Shown here in pieces: positions 28,620 to 36,847 of a stretch of DNA of 64,000 nt. The position numbers and the translations under genes were made by a program. Below the pieces are notes generated by a model. That model worked only from the letters and a program-made list of their open reading frames with translations. It searched no databases and was not told the origin of the DNA. The DNA comes from Paraprevotella clara YIT 11840 (GTDB lineage: Bacteria > Bacteroidota > Bacteroidia > Bacteroidales > Bacteroidaceae). The stretch is from NCBI RefSeq assembly GCF_000233955.1, contig NZ_JH376598.1, positions 1-64,000 on the forward strand, read 5' to 3'. The number at the start of each line of letters is the position of its first letter. Positions within the stretch are counted from its first letter, which is position 1.

Positions 28620-29738
28620 ATGGAAATATATACCCCAAAAACCAAGATCAAACTTTCTCCGGTGATAAGAAACGGGAGAGAATTTGTCGAAGTGACTTTC
28701 GGTAATGACAATGACATCCGCTTGTCGCTGTCGAAGGAAGAAAACGTACTGCTTGTCGGCGGCAGGGCTTATCTGCCGGCAGAAGATTTCGTGCTTGCCG
28801 AGTTCTTCGACCGCTATGTGAAAATGGCGTTTATAGACTATTCTGCCATCAAGGAAACCGCCCCCCGTAAAGAGGAAGACAAACGGCCGCCACTGCCGGA
28901 AGGCTATCTGGAAAAACTTCAGCAAGTGCGTTACAGTGACCATACCGTAAGGGTATATACCTCCTATTTCCGCGATTTCCAACAGCATTTCGAGGGGCGT
29001 AAGATTGAAACGGTTACCCCCGGCGAGATAAACGACTACCTGCTGTATCTCATCCACGAGAAAAACATATCCTCCTGCCAGCAAAACCAGCGTATCAACG
29101 CCATCAAGTTCTATTACGAGAAAGTTCTCGGTCAGGAACGGCGGTGTTACAAGGTGAACCGTGCCAAACGGGAGAAGACGCTGCCCGACGTGTTGAGCAA
29201 GGAGGAAATAAAGAAGATACTCGACGCGACGGTGACAGACCTGCGCTTCTTCTGCATGTTCTCCATACTCTATTCCGCAGGATTGCGCATCAGCGAACTG
29301 CTGGAACTGAAACCCGGCGACATCAACGAATCCCGCTCCCTGATACGGGTGCGGCAGGGTAAAGGAAAAAAAGACCGCTACACCCTGCTATCAAAACCGT
29401 TGATGAAAAAGCTGACGGAATATAACAGACTATACAAACCGAAAGTGTGGCTTTTTGAACACAGACCGGGCGAACCTTTCACCGAGAGCATCGTGTCGAA
29501 ACGGCTGAAGGCAGCGGCCCGGGAAGCGGGAATCACGAAACGGATTTATCCGCACCTGCTGCGCCATTCGTTCGCCACCCACTTGCTGGAGCAAGGAACC
29601 GACATCAAGATTGTGAAAGAGCTTATGGGACATAACAACATCAAGACAACGGAAAGGTATGTCCACATAGCCGACACTTTCAAAAGCAATATCAAAAGCC
29701 CGTTGGACGATCTGTTGATGGAGGAAGACGAGGTCTGA
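28620..29738 (+). CDS. tyrosine recombinase next to the cassette array
   Basis: 372-residue XerC/XerD-like site-specific recombinase. A unique 90-residue N-terminus precedes a SAM-like core-binding domain (about 92-175) and a catalytic domain with the full set Arg223, Lys248, His312, Arg315, His338 and nucleophile Tyr347. The segment between Lys248 and His312 is short and lacks the extra helix that defines IntI integron integrases. It reads toward the array and is followed by an IS91 transposase. It is either the enzyme that moves the cassettes, as in rAID clusters, or an accessory gene of the IS91-type element; position favours the first but cannot decide. Confidence 0.9.
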   Translation: MEIYTPKTKIKLSPVIRNGREFVEVTFGNDNDIRLSLSKEENVLLVGGRAYLPAEDFVLAEFFDRYVKMAFIDYSAIKETAPRKEEDKRPPLPEGYLEKLQQVRYSDHTVRVYTSYFRDFQQHFEGRKIETVTPGEINDYLLYLIHEKNISSCQQNQRINAIKFYYEKVLGQERRCYKVNRAKREKTLPDVLSKEEIKKILDATVTDLRFFCMFSILYSAGLRISELLELKPGDINESRSLIRVRQGKGKKDRYTLLSKPLMKKLTEYNRLYKPKVWLFEHRPGEPFTESIVSKRLKAAAREAGITKRIYPHLLRHSFATHLLEQGTDIKIVKELMGHNNIKTTERYVHIADTFKSNIKSPLDDLLMEEDEV

Positions 29739-29854
29739 TACTTAAAGAAAATAACAGCCAAATCGGCTGATAGTATAACGTTCAAGACAATAAACAACTA
29801 ATAATCAAATGATTAGATATTAAAATGGAGTAAAAAAGGATTTGTGTGCGAGCT

Positions 29855-31075
29855 ATGAAAGAAGTGCTAAACGACATATATACAGACGGTTGCAAAGAAA
29901 AGAAGTACCGCTTGTCCGATTTCTTCAATCGGTGGTGGGACGAATACGCACAGCACCCGGCGGAGTACATCACCCCCGAACAGTACAAGGCGGTGAACGC
30001 TATCCGTGTATGTCGCACAACCACTTTGGGGATAGATACATACGTTTGTCCCGATTGTGGGGAAGTACGGGAAATCAGCCATAGTTGCAAACACCGTTTT
30101 TGCCCGTCATGCGGCTGGCGTGACACGCTGAAATGGGCGGCACGCATGAAAGAAAAGATGCTGCGGGTGCCACACCGCCATGTGGTGATGACCTTGCCGC
30201 ATATCCTGCTGGACTTGGTGAAGCGCAACAGGAAAGAAATGCTGAATATACTGATGCGTACTTCGGCTGAAACGCTGAAAGACTGGATGATGCACAAGTT
30301 CGGCTTGAAAACCGGGGTAATTGCCGTACTACATACCTACGGGGAAACGAAACAGCTCCATGTACATACGCACATGATTATGTCATGGGGCGGCATAGAT
30401 AACGACGGTAAGATAGTCATCCCCGAACATGACTACGTGCATATCCCCTCTATCTGTAAGGTATTCCGCTACAAGTTTGAACACGCCCTGATAGAGTTGT
30501 TCGATGCGGGCAGGCTGGAGCATGACTTCCGTGACCGCATGGAGTTTATGGGCTTCATCAAAAAAGTGGCAAACAAAAAGGACTGGATAGTGCATTTGGA
30601 ACCACCCATACAGATGCCGGAACAGGTGATACAATATGTGGGCAGATATTCCAAACGGGCGTGCCTGAGTGAATACAAGATTACGGCAATGGACGGCGAA
30701 AACATTTCATTCCGTTACCGTGATTACAAAAACTCACCCGACAGGAGGAACCCGGTTGAAAAGGAACTGACGCTGCATTACCGGGAGTTCTTCCCCCGGC
30801 TGCTGCAACACGTTCCACTGCGCTATTTCCGCATCGTGAGGTACTACGGCTTCTATTCCAATAAAGGCAGCCTGCCGGAAGAATACTTCGGGCAGGATGA
30901 AAGCGAGATAGAGGAAGCCGAGTTGCAACAGGCAGAAAGCGGATATGAAAACCCGTATTTCTGCGAGCGTTGCGGACGGACGAGAGTTTACAGCCACACT
31001 ACGGTAACGGGTGGCGGCATGACATACACGGTAATACTGGAGCATTGCGACATACACCGGAAAAAAGCGGCATGA
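29855..31075 (+). CDS. IS91-family HUH transposase
   Basis: 406-residue rolling-circle transposase. An N-terminal zinc-binding region (Cys-Pro-Asp-Cys, Cys-Lys-His-Arg-Phe-Cys-Pro-Ser-Cys, about 65-90) is followed by the HUH metal site (His-Val-His-Thr-His, near 170) and the catalytic Tyr in Gln-Tyr-Val-Gly-Arg-Tyr near 265. The C-terminus carries two further Cys (Cys-Glu-Arg-Cys). A GTG nine bases upstream is an alternative start. It appears complete. Confidence 0.92.
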   Translation: MKEVLNDIYTDGCKEKKYRLSDFFNRWWDEYAQHPAEYITPEQYKAVNAIRVCRTTTLGIDTYVCPDCGEVREISHSCKHRFCPSCGWRDTLKWAARMKEKMLRVPHRHVVMTLPHILLDLVKRNRKEMLNILMRTSAETLKDWMMHKFGLKTGVIAVLHTYGETKQLHVHTHMIMSWGGIDNDGKIVIPEHDYVHIPSICKVFRYKFEHALIELFDAGRLEHDFRDRMEFMGFIKKVANKKDWIVHLEPPIQMPEQVIQYVGRYSKRACLSEYKITAMDGENISFRYRDYKNSPDRRNPVEKELTLHYREFFPRLLQHVPLRYFRIVRYYGFYSNKGSLPEEYFGQDESEIEEAELQQAESGYENPYFCERCGRTRVYSHTTVTGGGMTYTVILEHCDIHRKKAA

Positions 31076-31336
31076 CAGCAACATGGGATAGCTATGTCCT
31101 GCCGTGAACAAGAACAGTGAAATCCCATGAAAAGAAAGAAAGGAGAACTGAAAAATGAATGAAATACGGATAAGAGCAGTAATGAAACGAACGGGGTGCG
31201 GGCATGAACTTCACACCTCTTTCTGCCGGAAACAGCAGTCAAAAATTGAAGTTCTATATAGTATGTAATAAAGGAAATAAAAATTGTCTCGAACATGAGG
31301 ATGAACCGCCCTAAACGGTCGGCTATCCTCTAAACA
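31076..31336. other. IS91 downstream flank and first repeat
   Basis: About 260 bp without a gene between the transposase stop and cassette 1. It contains the probable IS91 end and the first attC-like repeat. No TAnnTTTG promoter was noticed. Confidence 0.5.
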
Positions 31337-31345
31337 TTAGCAACC
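31291..31345 (+). repeat. attC-like repeat 1 (array head, left arm truncated)
   Basis: Stem GAGGAT (31297-31302) with ATCCTC (31325-31330). The left core reads GAAC in place of TAAC, with no partner arm before it; the IS91 end abuts it. Confidence 0.65.
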
Positions 31346-31361
31346 ATAATGAGAAAAGAAT

Positions 31362-31979
31362 ATGACAACAAAAAAATATGCAGATTATATTGAGAAACAA
31401 ACACGAGCAATATACAACATAATGCTTGAACCTATCTTTGGCGAATTTATTATTCATCTAAATGCGAAGAAAATAGGTGTTTTGTATCAGAATGAATGTT
31501 ATCTTTTGCTTACTGATAAGGGGAAAGAATTATTACCCCATGCAAAAGTATGCCGTCCTTATAAAAATCCACCCGGAGAAAAGGATTTCATTTTGGTAGA
31601 AGATACAGACAACAAAGAATTGCTTTGTTCTTTGTTTAAAGCTACTTATAAGGAATTATATGCTTGGCAGGATTTATTCTATGATATTTCCTATATATTT
31701 TCCTTTAATAGAGGGTTTATGGATGATATCGAAAGGTTATATGATAGTTATGTTGTCTTATTGTCTTATTCTTGGGAGAATGGCTTTTTAAAAGAACGAC
31801 CAATAGACACTAAAGGAAGGATTATAAAGTTTGAATTTCTTCGGAGAGACTTAACTTCTGAAGGGGAAAAATGTTTCTTTCCGTTTAGTCAAAAATTCAT
31901 TTCATACACAGACCGGACGCAAAAGATTCCTTCTGATAAGTTAATCAACAAATGGTTAAATGAGGTAAGTAACAAATAA
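31362..31979 (+). CDS. cassette 1: unrecognised protein
   Basis: 205-residue soluble protein with no signal peptide or membrane segment. The first 60 residues (Glu-Pro-Ile-Phe-Gly...Ile-Gly-Val-Leu-Tyr...Tyr-Leu-Leu-Leu) faintly recall a TfoX N-terminal fold, but I would not assign it. Rich in Phe, Tyr and Lys. First gene of the array; a role as an immunity protein is inferred only from position. Confidence 0.7.
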   Translation: MTTKKYADYIEKQTRAIYNIMLEPIFGEFIIHLNAKKIGVLYQNECYLLLTDKGKELLPHAKVCRPYKNPPGEKDFILVEDTDNKELLCSLFKATYKELYAWQDLFYDISYIFSFNRGFMDDIERLYDSYVVLLSYSWENGFLKERPIDTKGRIIKFEFLRRDLTSEGEKCFFPFSQKFISYTDRTQKIPSDKLINKWLNEVSNK

Positions 31980-31983
31980 AAGA

Positions 31984-32040
31984 GGTTGCTAACAAGCACC
32001 TATGCCACCTAACGGCGGCAAGCTGCAACCCATTAGTGTC
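31984..32040 (+). repeat. attC-like repeat 2
   Basis: Left arm GGTTGCTAAC pairs with the start of cassette 1 (TTAGCAACC, 9 nt). Inner stem TGCCACC / GGCGGCA. Confidence 0.85.
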
Positions 32041-32053
32041 ATATAAAATTATA

Positions 32054-32455
32054 ATGAAACAGATAATAGAAAAAATCAATAAAAGTTGGCACTCCAATCC
32101 TCCATGTGATCAACAAATAATGTTGAGTGTGGGAAAGTTGTTTCCATTACCCGATGATTATAAGGTATTTATGTTATGGAGTAATGGTGGAGAAGGTAAT
32201 ATTGGTAGTCAATATTTATCATTATGGAAGATTGAAGATTTGATGCAACTGAACAAAGAATACCAAATACAAAAGTATTTGTCGAAAAAATCTTTGGTTA
32301 TTGGCACTGATGGAGGCGATAATTGTATCGGTTTTTATTTTGGAGAACCTACTTTTATTTTTTTACAACCATTAGGAGATTTAGACTTATCTGAGAATAG
32401 ATTTTTATCCCAATCATTTACAGATATGTTCATTAATTGGTTGAGAATAAGATAA
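32054..32455 (+). CDS. cassette 2: SMI1/KNR4 (SUKH) family protein
   Basis: 133-residue soluble protein with the SUKH-1 pattern: Leu-Pro-Asp-Asp-Tyr-Lys-Val-Phe (about 32-39), Ser-Asn-Gly-Gly-Glu-Gly, then Ile-Gly-Thr-Asp-Gly-Gly and a C-terminal Phe-X-Asp-Met-Phe helix. SUKH proteins are common immunity proteins of bacterial polymorphic toxins. Start set at the ATG at 32054, because the in-frame GTG at 32036 lies in the recombination core. Confidence 0.82.
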   Translation: MKQIIEKINKSWHSNPPCDQQIMLSVGKLFPLPDDYKVFMLWSNGGEGNIGSQYLSLWKIEDLMQLNKEYQIQKYLSKKSLVIGTDGGDNCIGFYFGEPTFIFLQPLGDLDLSENRFLSQSFTDMFINWLRIR

Positions 32456-32460
32456 TAAAA

Positions 32461-32522
32461 TGACACTAACAAGCGGCTCAACCACCCCTGAAAGGTCGGT
32501 TAGCCACCCAACATTATCGGCT
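32461..32522 (+). repeat. attC-like repeat 3
   Basis: Left arm pairs 9-10 nt with the start of cassette 2. GGCT/AGCC-type stem with one extrahelical base. Confidence 0.88.
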
Positions 32523-32554
32523 CAATAAAATGTTCAATTTTTAATTAGAAGAAA

Positions 32555-32926
32555 ATGAATACTAAAACAAATGATTTAAAAGAAGTTATCAAAAGTTGGA
32601 TCATCAATATTGATAAAACAGAAGAATTGCCTTCTGATATTGTGGCTTTGAGCTTTAATCTTTATGAACCTTATGGTTTAGAAATGGTTGGTTCTACTTG
32701 GTTTGATGAAAAGGATGAAGATTGGGCATGTGATGAAAGTTTTGAACCAGCTCAAAGAAGTTGTCCTAATTTTGAAATTTCAGACAAACTAAAATGGGAA
32801 GAAGTGTTAGAAATAGTTGTAGCTATTCTTAAAGACTTACTCAATGAACTTGCTGACTTAAATATTTTTAGAATAGAACATATCGCAGTTGGATTTGTAG
32901 ATGGTGATTTGATTATCATTAAATAA
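32555..32926 (+). CDS. cassette 3: small acidic protein, unrecognised
   Basis: 123-residue strongly acidic soluble protein (many Asp and Glu; Trp-Phe-Asp-Glu-Lys-Asp-Glu-Asp-Trp near residue 48). A mixed alpha/beta pattern ends in a hydrophobic strand, Val-Gly-Phe-Val-Asp-Gly-Asp. High acidity and small size suit a toxin-neutralising protein, but no family is recognised. Confidence 0.7.
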   Translation: MNTKTNDLKEVIKSWIINIDKTEELPSDIVALSFNLYEPYGLEMVGSTWFDEKDEDWACDESFEPAQRSCPNFEISDKLKWEEVLEIVVAILKDLLNELADLNIFRIEHIAVGFVDGDLIIIK

Positions 32927-32933
32927 TCAATAT

Positions 32934-32991
32934 GCCGATAACACGCACCGCAATCGCCTAAACGGTGATTAGCTGCCGAACATTATCGACC
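32934..32991 (+). repeat. attC-like repeat 4
   Basis: Left arm GCCGATAAC pairs 8 nt with the start of cassette 3. Inner stem AATCGCC / GGTGATT. Confidence 0.88.
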
Positions 32992-33006
32992 TGAAAAGAA
33001 CAAGAA

Positions 33007-33681
33007 ATGAAACCAAGAGATATATTTATTAAAGCCTGCAATGAGATAGCTATTCCTTTTATCGCAATGGGATTTAAGCCGTCTAAAAATGGACAATGTT
33101 TGAAAAAGATTTCAAAAGACAAAAATTTGACTTTTGAAATATGGTTTCGTTCAAGTGTATATAATTCATCTTGTAGTGTGGCTATATATCCACTGATTAC
33201 GATTACCTGTAAAAACTTGAAAAAGTGGGTGCAAGAAGAGAATCTCAATGTCAATGATGATGGCTTAGTATATCATAATCATATTGGATACCTATCGCCA
33301 ATAAATCAATATCAATCTTGGGATCTTGCCGGACTAAGCTATGCTCCATCAATAAAAACAATAATTGATTTACTTGAAAAATATGCTTGTCCGATATTTG
33401 ATTTATTTGAGAATAGACAAATGGCTATTGACTTCATTACGCAACATGGCTGTTGTTTCAATCAATACACGAAAGACTCTCTCCTTGCCCTGCCATATAT
33501 GTTGAGATATGGTGAAAAGGAACAAGCCGAGAACTACTTCAATCATTACATACATTCAAGTAAATGTCGAAATAGATTTGTAAAAGCCTATTCTCAATTA
33601 GAAAAGAATGATGTAATTGATTGTGGATTAGATAATCGTTTTGTAATACTTGCATATAGTCAAAAACTAAAAATAAAATAG
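33007..33681 (+). CDS. cassette 4: DUF4304-like protein
   Basis: 224-residue soluble protein. The N-terminal 120 residues have the order of DUF4304: a helix, Met-Gly-Phe-Lys-Pro, then Cys-Leu-Lys-Lys-Ile and strands of Phe-Glu-Ile-Trp-Phe-Arg. The C-terminal 100 residues are helical. Similar in build to the cassette 7 product. Assignment is tentative; immunity role by context. Confidence 0.6.
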   Translation: MKPRDIFIKACNEIAIPFIAMGFKPSKNGQCLKKISKDKNLTFEIWFRSSVYNSSCSVAIYPLITITCKNLKKWVQEENLNVNDDGLVYHNHIGYLSPINQYQSWDLAGLSYAPSIKTIIDLLEKYACPIFDLFENRQMAIDFITQHGCCFNQYTKDSLLALPYMLRYGEKEQAENYFNHYIHSSKCRNRFVKAYSQLEKNDVIDCGLDNRFVILAYSQKLKIK

Positions 33682-33740
33682 GTCGATAACAAACAGATGA
33701 AACTTTTAAGGTGGTTTATCCGCCGAACATTATCAAATTC
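33680..33740 (+). repeat. attC-like repeat 5
   Basis: Left arm AGGTCGATAAC pairs 10 nt with the start of cassette 4. The arm overlaps the last two bases of the cassette 4 gene. Confidence 0.88.
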
Positions 33741-33755
33741 TAAAATAAAGCAGTT

Positions 33756-34271
33756 ATGAGTACAAAATATAACGAAGAAGCAGAAGATCTGATGTTTGAA
33801 TTATTCGACGAAGATGATTTTACAAAAGTCATATCATTTGTGGATAAGTATGGATGTGATTTTGTGGATAGAGATGGAAGAAATCTATTAATGAATTTCA
33901 TTGTCGAAGGAAAGAGTACGTTTGCCATTGAACTAATAAAGCAATACAAAATGAATGGTTTGAATTTGGATTTGCAAGATGACTCTGGGTGGACGGCGTT
34001 GCATTTCGCTGCTCAAGAGAATAGCCCGGAAATTATAGAACTTCTTGCAGGGTCAAAGGCAAACTTAAATATCCAAGAAGAAAATGGTCGTACCCCGCTA
34101 TTCATTGCCATTTTTGATAGAAATGACAAATCTGCGATTACATTATTGGAAAATGGTGCAGATATAACAGTGAATAATAATTCAGGTGTTTCTCCAATGT
34201 CATTTGTAACGAAAAAAGTAAAGAAATGGATAAATGAGAATTTGATAACAAACAGCAAACCGACTGAATAA
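33756..34271 (+). CDS. cassette 5: ankyrin-repeat protein
   Basis: 171 residues with three to four ankyrin repeats between about 45 and 155 (Asp-Gly-Arg-Asn-Leu-Leu; Ser-Gly-Trp-Thr-Ala-Leu-His-Phe-Ala-Ala; Asn-Gly-Arg-Thr-Pro-Leu-Phe). The acidic N-terminus precedes them. The last residues (Asn-Ser-Lys-Pro-Thr-Glu) are read from the attC-like repeat. Ankyrin proteins occur as immunity partners in toxin loci; the partner is unknown. Confidence 0.8.
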   Translation: MSTKYNEEAEDLMFELFDEDDFTKVISFVDKYGCDFVDRDGRNLLMNFIVEGKSTFAIELIKQYKMNGLNLDLQDDSGWTALHFAAQENSPEIIELLAGSKANLNIQEENGRTPLFIAIFDRNDKSAITLLENGADITVNNNSGVSPMSFVTKKVKKWINENLITNSKPTE

Positions 34272-34297
34272 GTGGAACGCTGCCAAACATTACCAAT
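34238..34297 (+). repeat. attC-like repeat 6
   Basis: CAGC...GCTG class. Left arm GAATTTGATAAC pairs 11 nt with the start of cassette 5. Holds the stop codon of the ankyrin gene. Confidence 0.9.
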
Positions 34298-34312
34298 AAT
34301 ATAAAATTAAAA

Positions 34313-34606
34313 ATGAGAAATAAATTAATTGATGAATTGGAGAAAATGATAGAATTACTACATCAAACAGGTTGGCATAAACAAGCGGTTTGGTATGAGA
34401 ATAAGTTGAAACTAATAAAAGAAGGCGAAGAAGATTGTGAATCATTTTATCAAAATCTCCATGAAATTGATGCCTCACTTTCAGGCATTGGTTCGTTCTC
34501 TGATCTACCAATGAAACAAAAATTTGTCTCACTACAATGGAATTTGTCAGAAAGGATTCATCAATTAATTTTAGAAAACATTGGTAACAATCACCTAAAC
34601 TGCTAA
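34313..34606 (+). CDS. cassette 6: small helical protein, unrecognised
   Basis: 97 residues, almost wholly helical by composition, acidic in the middle (Glu-Gly-Glu-Glu-Asp). Resembles the small DUF6966-type proteins of toxin-immunity arrays, but I cannot confirm this. The last eight or so residues are encoded inside the attC-like repeat. Confidence 0.62.
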   Translation: MRNKLIDELEKMIELLHQTGWHKQAVWYENKLKLIKEGEEDCESFYQNLHEIDASLSGIGSFSDLPMKQKFVSLQWNLSERIHQLILENIGNNHLNC

Positions 34607-34635
34607 ACGCAGTTAGCTGCATCCCATTATCTGCC
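34580..34635 (+). repeat. attC-like repeat 7
   Basis: Left arm ATTGGTAAC pairs 8 nt with the start of cassette 6. Inner stem AACTGC / GCAGTT. Confidence 0.88.
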
Positions 34636-34661
34636 CAATAATATGAACTAAAAAAAGTGAT

Positions 34662-35351
34662 ATGGAAACTAAAGCGGAAGTCCTAAAATACATGTTTACA
34701 AGAATACAAGAGATGCTTCCTGTAAATGTGGTCAAAGCAAAAAAGAATAAAGACTACTTTACTTACATAGTGGAAAACGATTGTAGTATTGAGTTTTACT
34801 TTCAAACAACCCAAGGTGGATATGCCGGTAAAAACACTTTTTGTATGGGTGTATCAGCTAAAATAAAGAATCCATATTTATGTAGTCTTGTATTAGAACC
34901 ATTAAATAAAAAAGACGCTGGTGGTAACATCATAGTTTGCTTTGATAATAATATTGATTGGTTTAAGCAGCATCTAATGGATATGGATTATTTTTTCGGG
35001 AATAAGAGTGACAAGACTCCTAACGTTGAGAGATTCTTAAACGATTTGAAAAAGGATTTTTTTCCGTATATCATACCTTTTGTCAAACAATATACAAAAA
35101 TTATAGATTTTTACTCAAATTCGGGTCATATTCAACATATATATGCAGATAAACAGTTTAGCTTAGGAGTAATCTGTTCTCTCTTGTGCAACCATGAAGA
35201 GTTCATTGAAGAAACTTTGGTTCCATTAGCCAAAGCAAGTGAAGGAGGTTGGATATTTAGAGAATTTTTTAAGTGCACAAACTACGTTACCGATATAGTT
35301 GAGCCGATTAAGAAATATGTCGCAGAGAATAATATCCATTTTGAACAATGA
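34662..35351 (+). CDS. cassette 7: unrecognised soluble protein
   Basis: 229 residues; an alpha/beta N-terminal half (a Phe-Tyr-Phe-Gln strand, Gly-Gly-Tyr) and a helical C-terminal half with Trp-Ile-Phe-Arg-Glu-Phe-Phe-Lys-Cys near 200. Length and order recall cassette 4 (DUF4304-like), without clear identity. No signal peptide. Immunity role is inferred from the array. Confidence 0.65.
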   Translation: METKAEVLKYMFTRIQEMLPVNVVKAKKNKDYFTYIVENDCSIEFYFQTTQGGYAGKNTFCMGVSAKIKNPYLCSLVLEPLNKKDAGGNIIVCFDNNIDWFKQHLMDMDYFFGNKSDKTPNVERFLNDLKKDFFPYIIPFVKQYTKIIDFYSNSGHIQHIYADKQFSLGVICSLLCNHEEFIEETLVPLAKASEGGWIFREFFKCTNYVTDIVEPIKKYVAENNIHFEQ

Positions 35352-35363
35352 GAAGAATAGAAT

Positions 35364-35426
35364 GGGCAGATAAAAGCGGATTAATTGCTCTCGAAATGGT
35401 CGGTTATCCACCAAACATTATCCGTC
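35364..35426 (+). repeat. attC-like repeat 8
   Basis: Left arm GGGCAGATAA pairs 10 nt with the start of cassette 7. The core has AAAAG where the others have AACAAG, a single-base change. Confidence 0.85.
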
Positions 35427-35441
35427 AAAATAAAAAATAAA

Positions 35442-35855
35442 ATGGAACTTGAATTTAACAATAAATCAGAATCAATTACAGCTAAGGATATAGCTGATGT
35501 TGAGCGGAAAAACAAATTTATTTTCCCGCAGGAAATCAAATCGTTCCTTCTTGCCAATAACGGAGGTCAACCAAATAAAACGATATACACTCAAAATAGT
35601 CAGGATTATGTGGTGGATTTCTTTCTGCCCATAAAGTCCACAGAATTTGAAGACTTGACGTATTCGGCGACAATAACTGATTTGAGTGATATAATCCCGA
35701 ATACTGTAATACCATTTGCTATAGATCCATTCGGCAATTATTTCGTTTTTGACAAAGCTGAAGGTAAAATCTATTTCTTGGAAATGGAAGAAGTAGCTCT
35801 TTCCTTATTGGCGAGTGATTTTGAATCGTTTATTTCATCATTAAAAAAGGAATGA
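35442..35855 (+). CDS. cassette 8: SMI1/KNR4 (SUKH) family protein
   Basis: 137-residue soluble protein. Clear SUKH pattern: Asp-Ile-Ala-Asp-Val-Glu (about 16-21), Phe-Pro-Gln-Glu-Ile-Lys-Ser-Phe-Leu-Leu-Ala-Asn-Asn-Gly-Gly (about 29-43), Val-Ile-Pro-Phe-Ala-Ile-Asp-Pro-Phe-Gly-Asn-Tyr and a closing Phe-Glu-Ser-Phe-Ile helix. Each half of the cassette 21 protein has the same fold. Start chosen at 35442, as an earlier in-frame ATG lies before the cassette boundary. Confidence 0.87.
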   Translation: MELEFNNKSESITAKDIADVERKNKFIFPQEIKSFLLANNGGQPNKTIYTQNSQDYVVDFFLPIKSTEFEDLTYSATITDLSDIIPNTVIPFAIDPFGNYFVFDKAEGKIYFLEMEEVALSLLASDFESFISSLKKE

Positions 35856-35913
35856 GACGGATAACAAGCGGATCAATCTCATTTAATGATGATTATCCAC
35901 CAGACATTAATCG
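35856..35913 (+). repeat. attC-like repeat 9
   Basis: Left arm GACGGATAAC pairs 9 nt with the start of cassette 8. GGAT / ATCC stem. Confidence 0.88.
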
Positions 35914-35922
35914 CTAAAAACA

Positions 35923-36252
35923 ATGGCAAGTATAGAAGAATATAAAAAACGAATACAAGAATTTATATATTGTTTAGTCCGTAAAGACTATCAAGCCGTA
36001 AATAATCTAATGTTGGCTAATAGTGTGCCTATTCAAGATATACGGCGAGTTATAGAGGAATACGGTTGTACAATTATACCTCTACCTGTAAAAGCGTTTG
36101 ATTTGGCATTGTCCTATCAAATTTCCGATAAACAGGTAGATATATACATTCCTCTATGGAGTGAAGAAGAAGGTCAAAGCGACCTCACTCTTTCGCTTTC
36201 TTGTTTCAAAAATGAGAATAAGATAAAAATAAATGACTTAGAGGTTTTGTAA
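35923..36252 (+). CDS. cassette 9: small alpha/beta protein, unrecognised
   Basis: 109 residues. Helical first half, then strands with Ile-Pro-Leu-Pro-Val-Lys-Ala-Phe-Asp (about 53-61) and Asp-Ile-Tyr-Ile-Pro-Leu-Trp-Ser-Glu-Glu-Glu-Gly (about 74-85), ending in a Lys-Ile-Asn-Asp-Leu-Glu strand. Looks like a compact single-domain family that I have no firm name for. Confidence 0.65.
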   Translation: MASIEEYKKRIQEFIYCLVRKDYQAVNNLMLANSVPIQDIRRVIEEYGCTIIPLPVKAFDLALSYQISDKQVDIYIPLWSEEEGQSDLTLSLSCFKNENKIKINDLEVL

Positions 36253-36254
36253 AA

Positions 36255-36312
36255 CGATTAACAAATGGCTTAACCGCCCCAAAAAGTCGGTTAGCCACTG
36301 ACATTAGCAATC
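36255..36312 (+). repeat. attC-like repeat 10
   Basis: Left arm CGATTAAC pairs 7 nt with the start of cassette 9. GGCT...AGCC class. Confidence 0.88.
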
Positions 36313-36332
36313 AACGAAATAAATATAAAACA

Positions 36333-36767
36333 ATGAGTGAAATTAAAGAATACCGTCCAATTAACGAGGACGAACGAATTGAAATAGATCAGCTTGCAGC
36401 TAAAGGCTTAGTCCTTATTGGCTTGCAGGAAAGTGCTGAATCCTCTGTCATCCTTGATGGCATAAAGAACTATCTCAATAATTTTGAAAGTTCAGATGAC
36501 GAGGAAATTACTGATAGAGCTTATGAGTTAGGTTCCCTGTTAGGAAACACTATCCAAAAGCACTATGGATGGAACTGGTTTTGTGTAGAGGAAAATACAG
36601 ATGATTCTTTTCATTGTGTTGCCTCTAATAAAGAACGAGCCTGCTGCGCCTGTCATGAATATATATACTCCATATTGACAAAACAGCATTCCAATAATGT
36701 AAAGTTGCTGTTCAATATGATAAATAAAGATTATCCAAAAGAATGGCATTTCATGTTGCTTTCTTAA
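36333..36767 (+). CDS. cassette 10: DUF3806-like protein
   Basis: 144 residues. The middle reads Ala-Tyr-Glu-Leu-Gly-Ser-Leu-Leu-Gly-Asn then Tyr-Gly-Trp-Asn-Trp (about 63-82), which fits DUF3806, followed by three Cys (Cys-Cys-Ala-Cys) and a helical end. Soluble and acidic. Family match is moderate; immunity role by context. Confidence 0.65.
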   Translation: MSEIKEYRPINEDERIEIDQLAAKGLVLIGLQESAESSVILDGIKNYLNNFESSDDEEITDRAYELGSLLGNTIQKHYGWNWFCVEENTDDSFHCVASNKERACCACHEYIYSILTKQHSNNVKLLFNMINKDYPKEWHFMLLS

Positions 36768-36769
36768 AC

Positions 36770-36829
36770 GATTGCTAACAAACAGCAAGCCGACTGAATA
36801 AGCGGAACGCTGCCAAACATTAGTCGCTT
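36770..36829 (+). repeat. attC-like repeat 11
   Basis: CAGC...GCTG class. Left arm GATTGCTAAC pairs 9 nt with the start of cassette 10. Confidence 0.9.
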
Positions 36830-36847
36830 GAAAAATAAAAAAAGAAA

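Larger units (their letters stand above)
28620..31290 (+). mobile_element. IS91-family element with associated recombinase (left end not placed)
   Basis: Recombinase and HUH transposase genes in one orientation, a pairing common in Bacteroidetes IS91 relatives. The right end is put at 31290 since the next bases are GAAC, one of the two tetranucleotides at which IS91 is known to insert, and the CTC(G) before it matches the family terminus. GAAC coincides with the truncated left arm of the first attC-like repeat. No target duplication is expected for this family. Confidence 0.5.

Noticed and set aside
29867-31296. Minus-strand frames across the IS91 transposase
   Set aside because: They are shadows of the transposase gene without family features.
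31362-31550. TfoX N-terminal domain in cassette 1
   Set aside because: Only a loose strand pattern matches and the key glycine-rich turn is missing.
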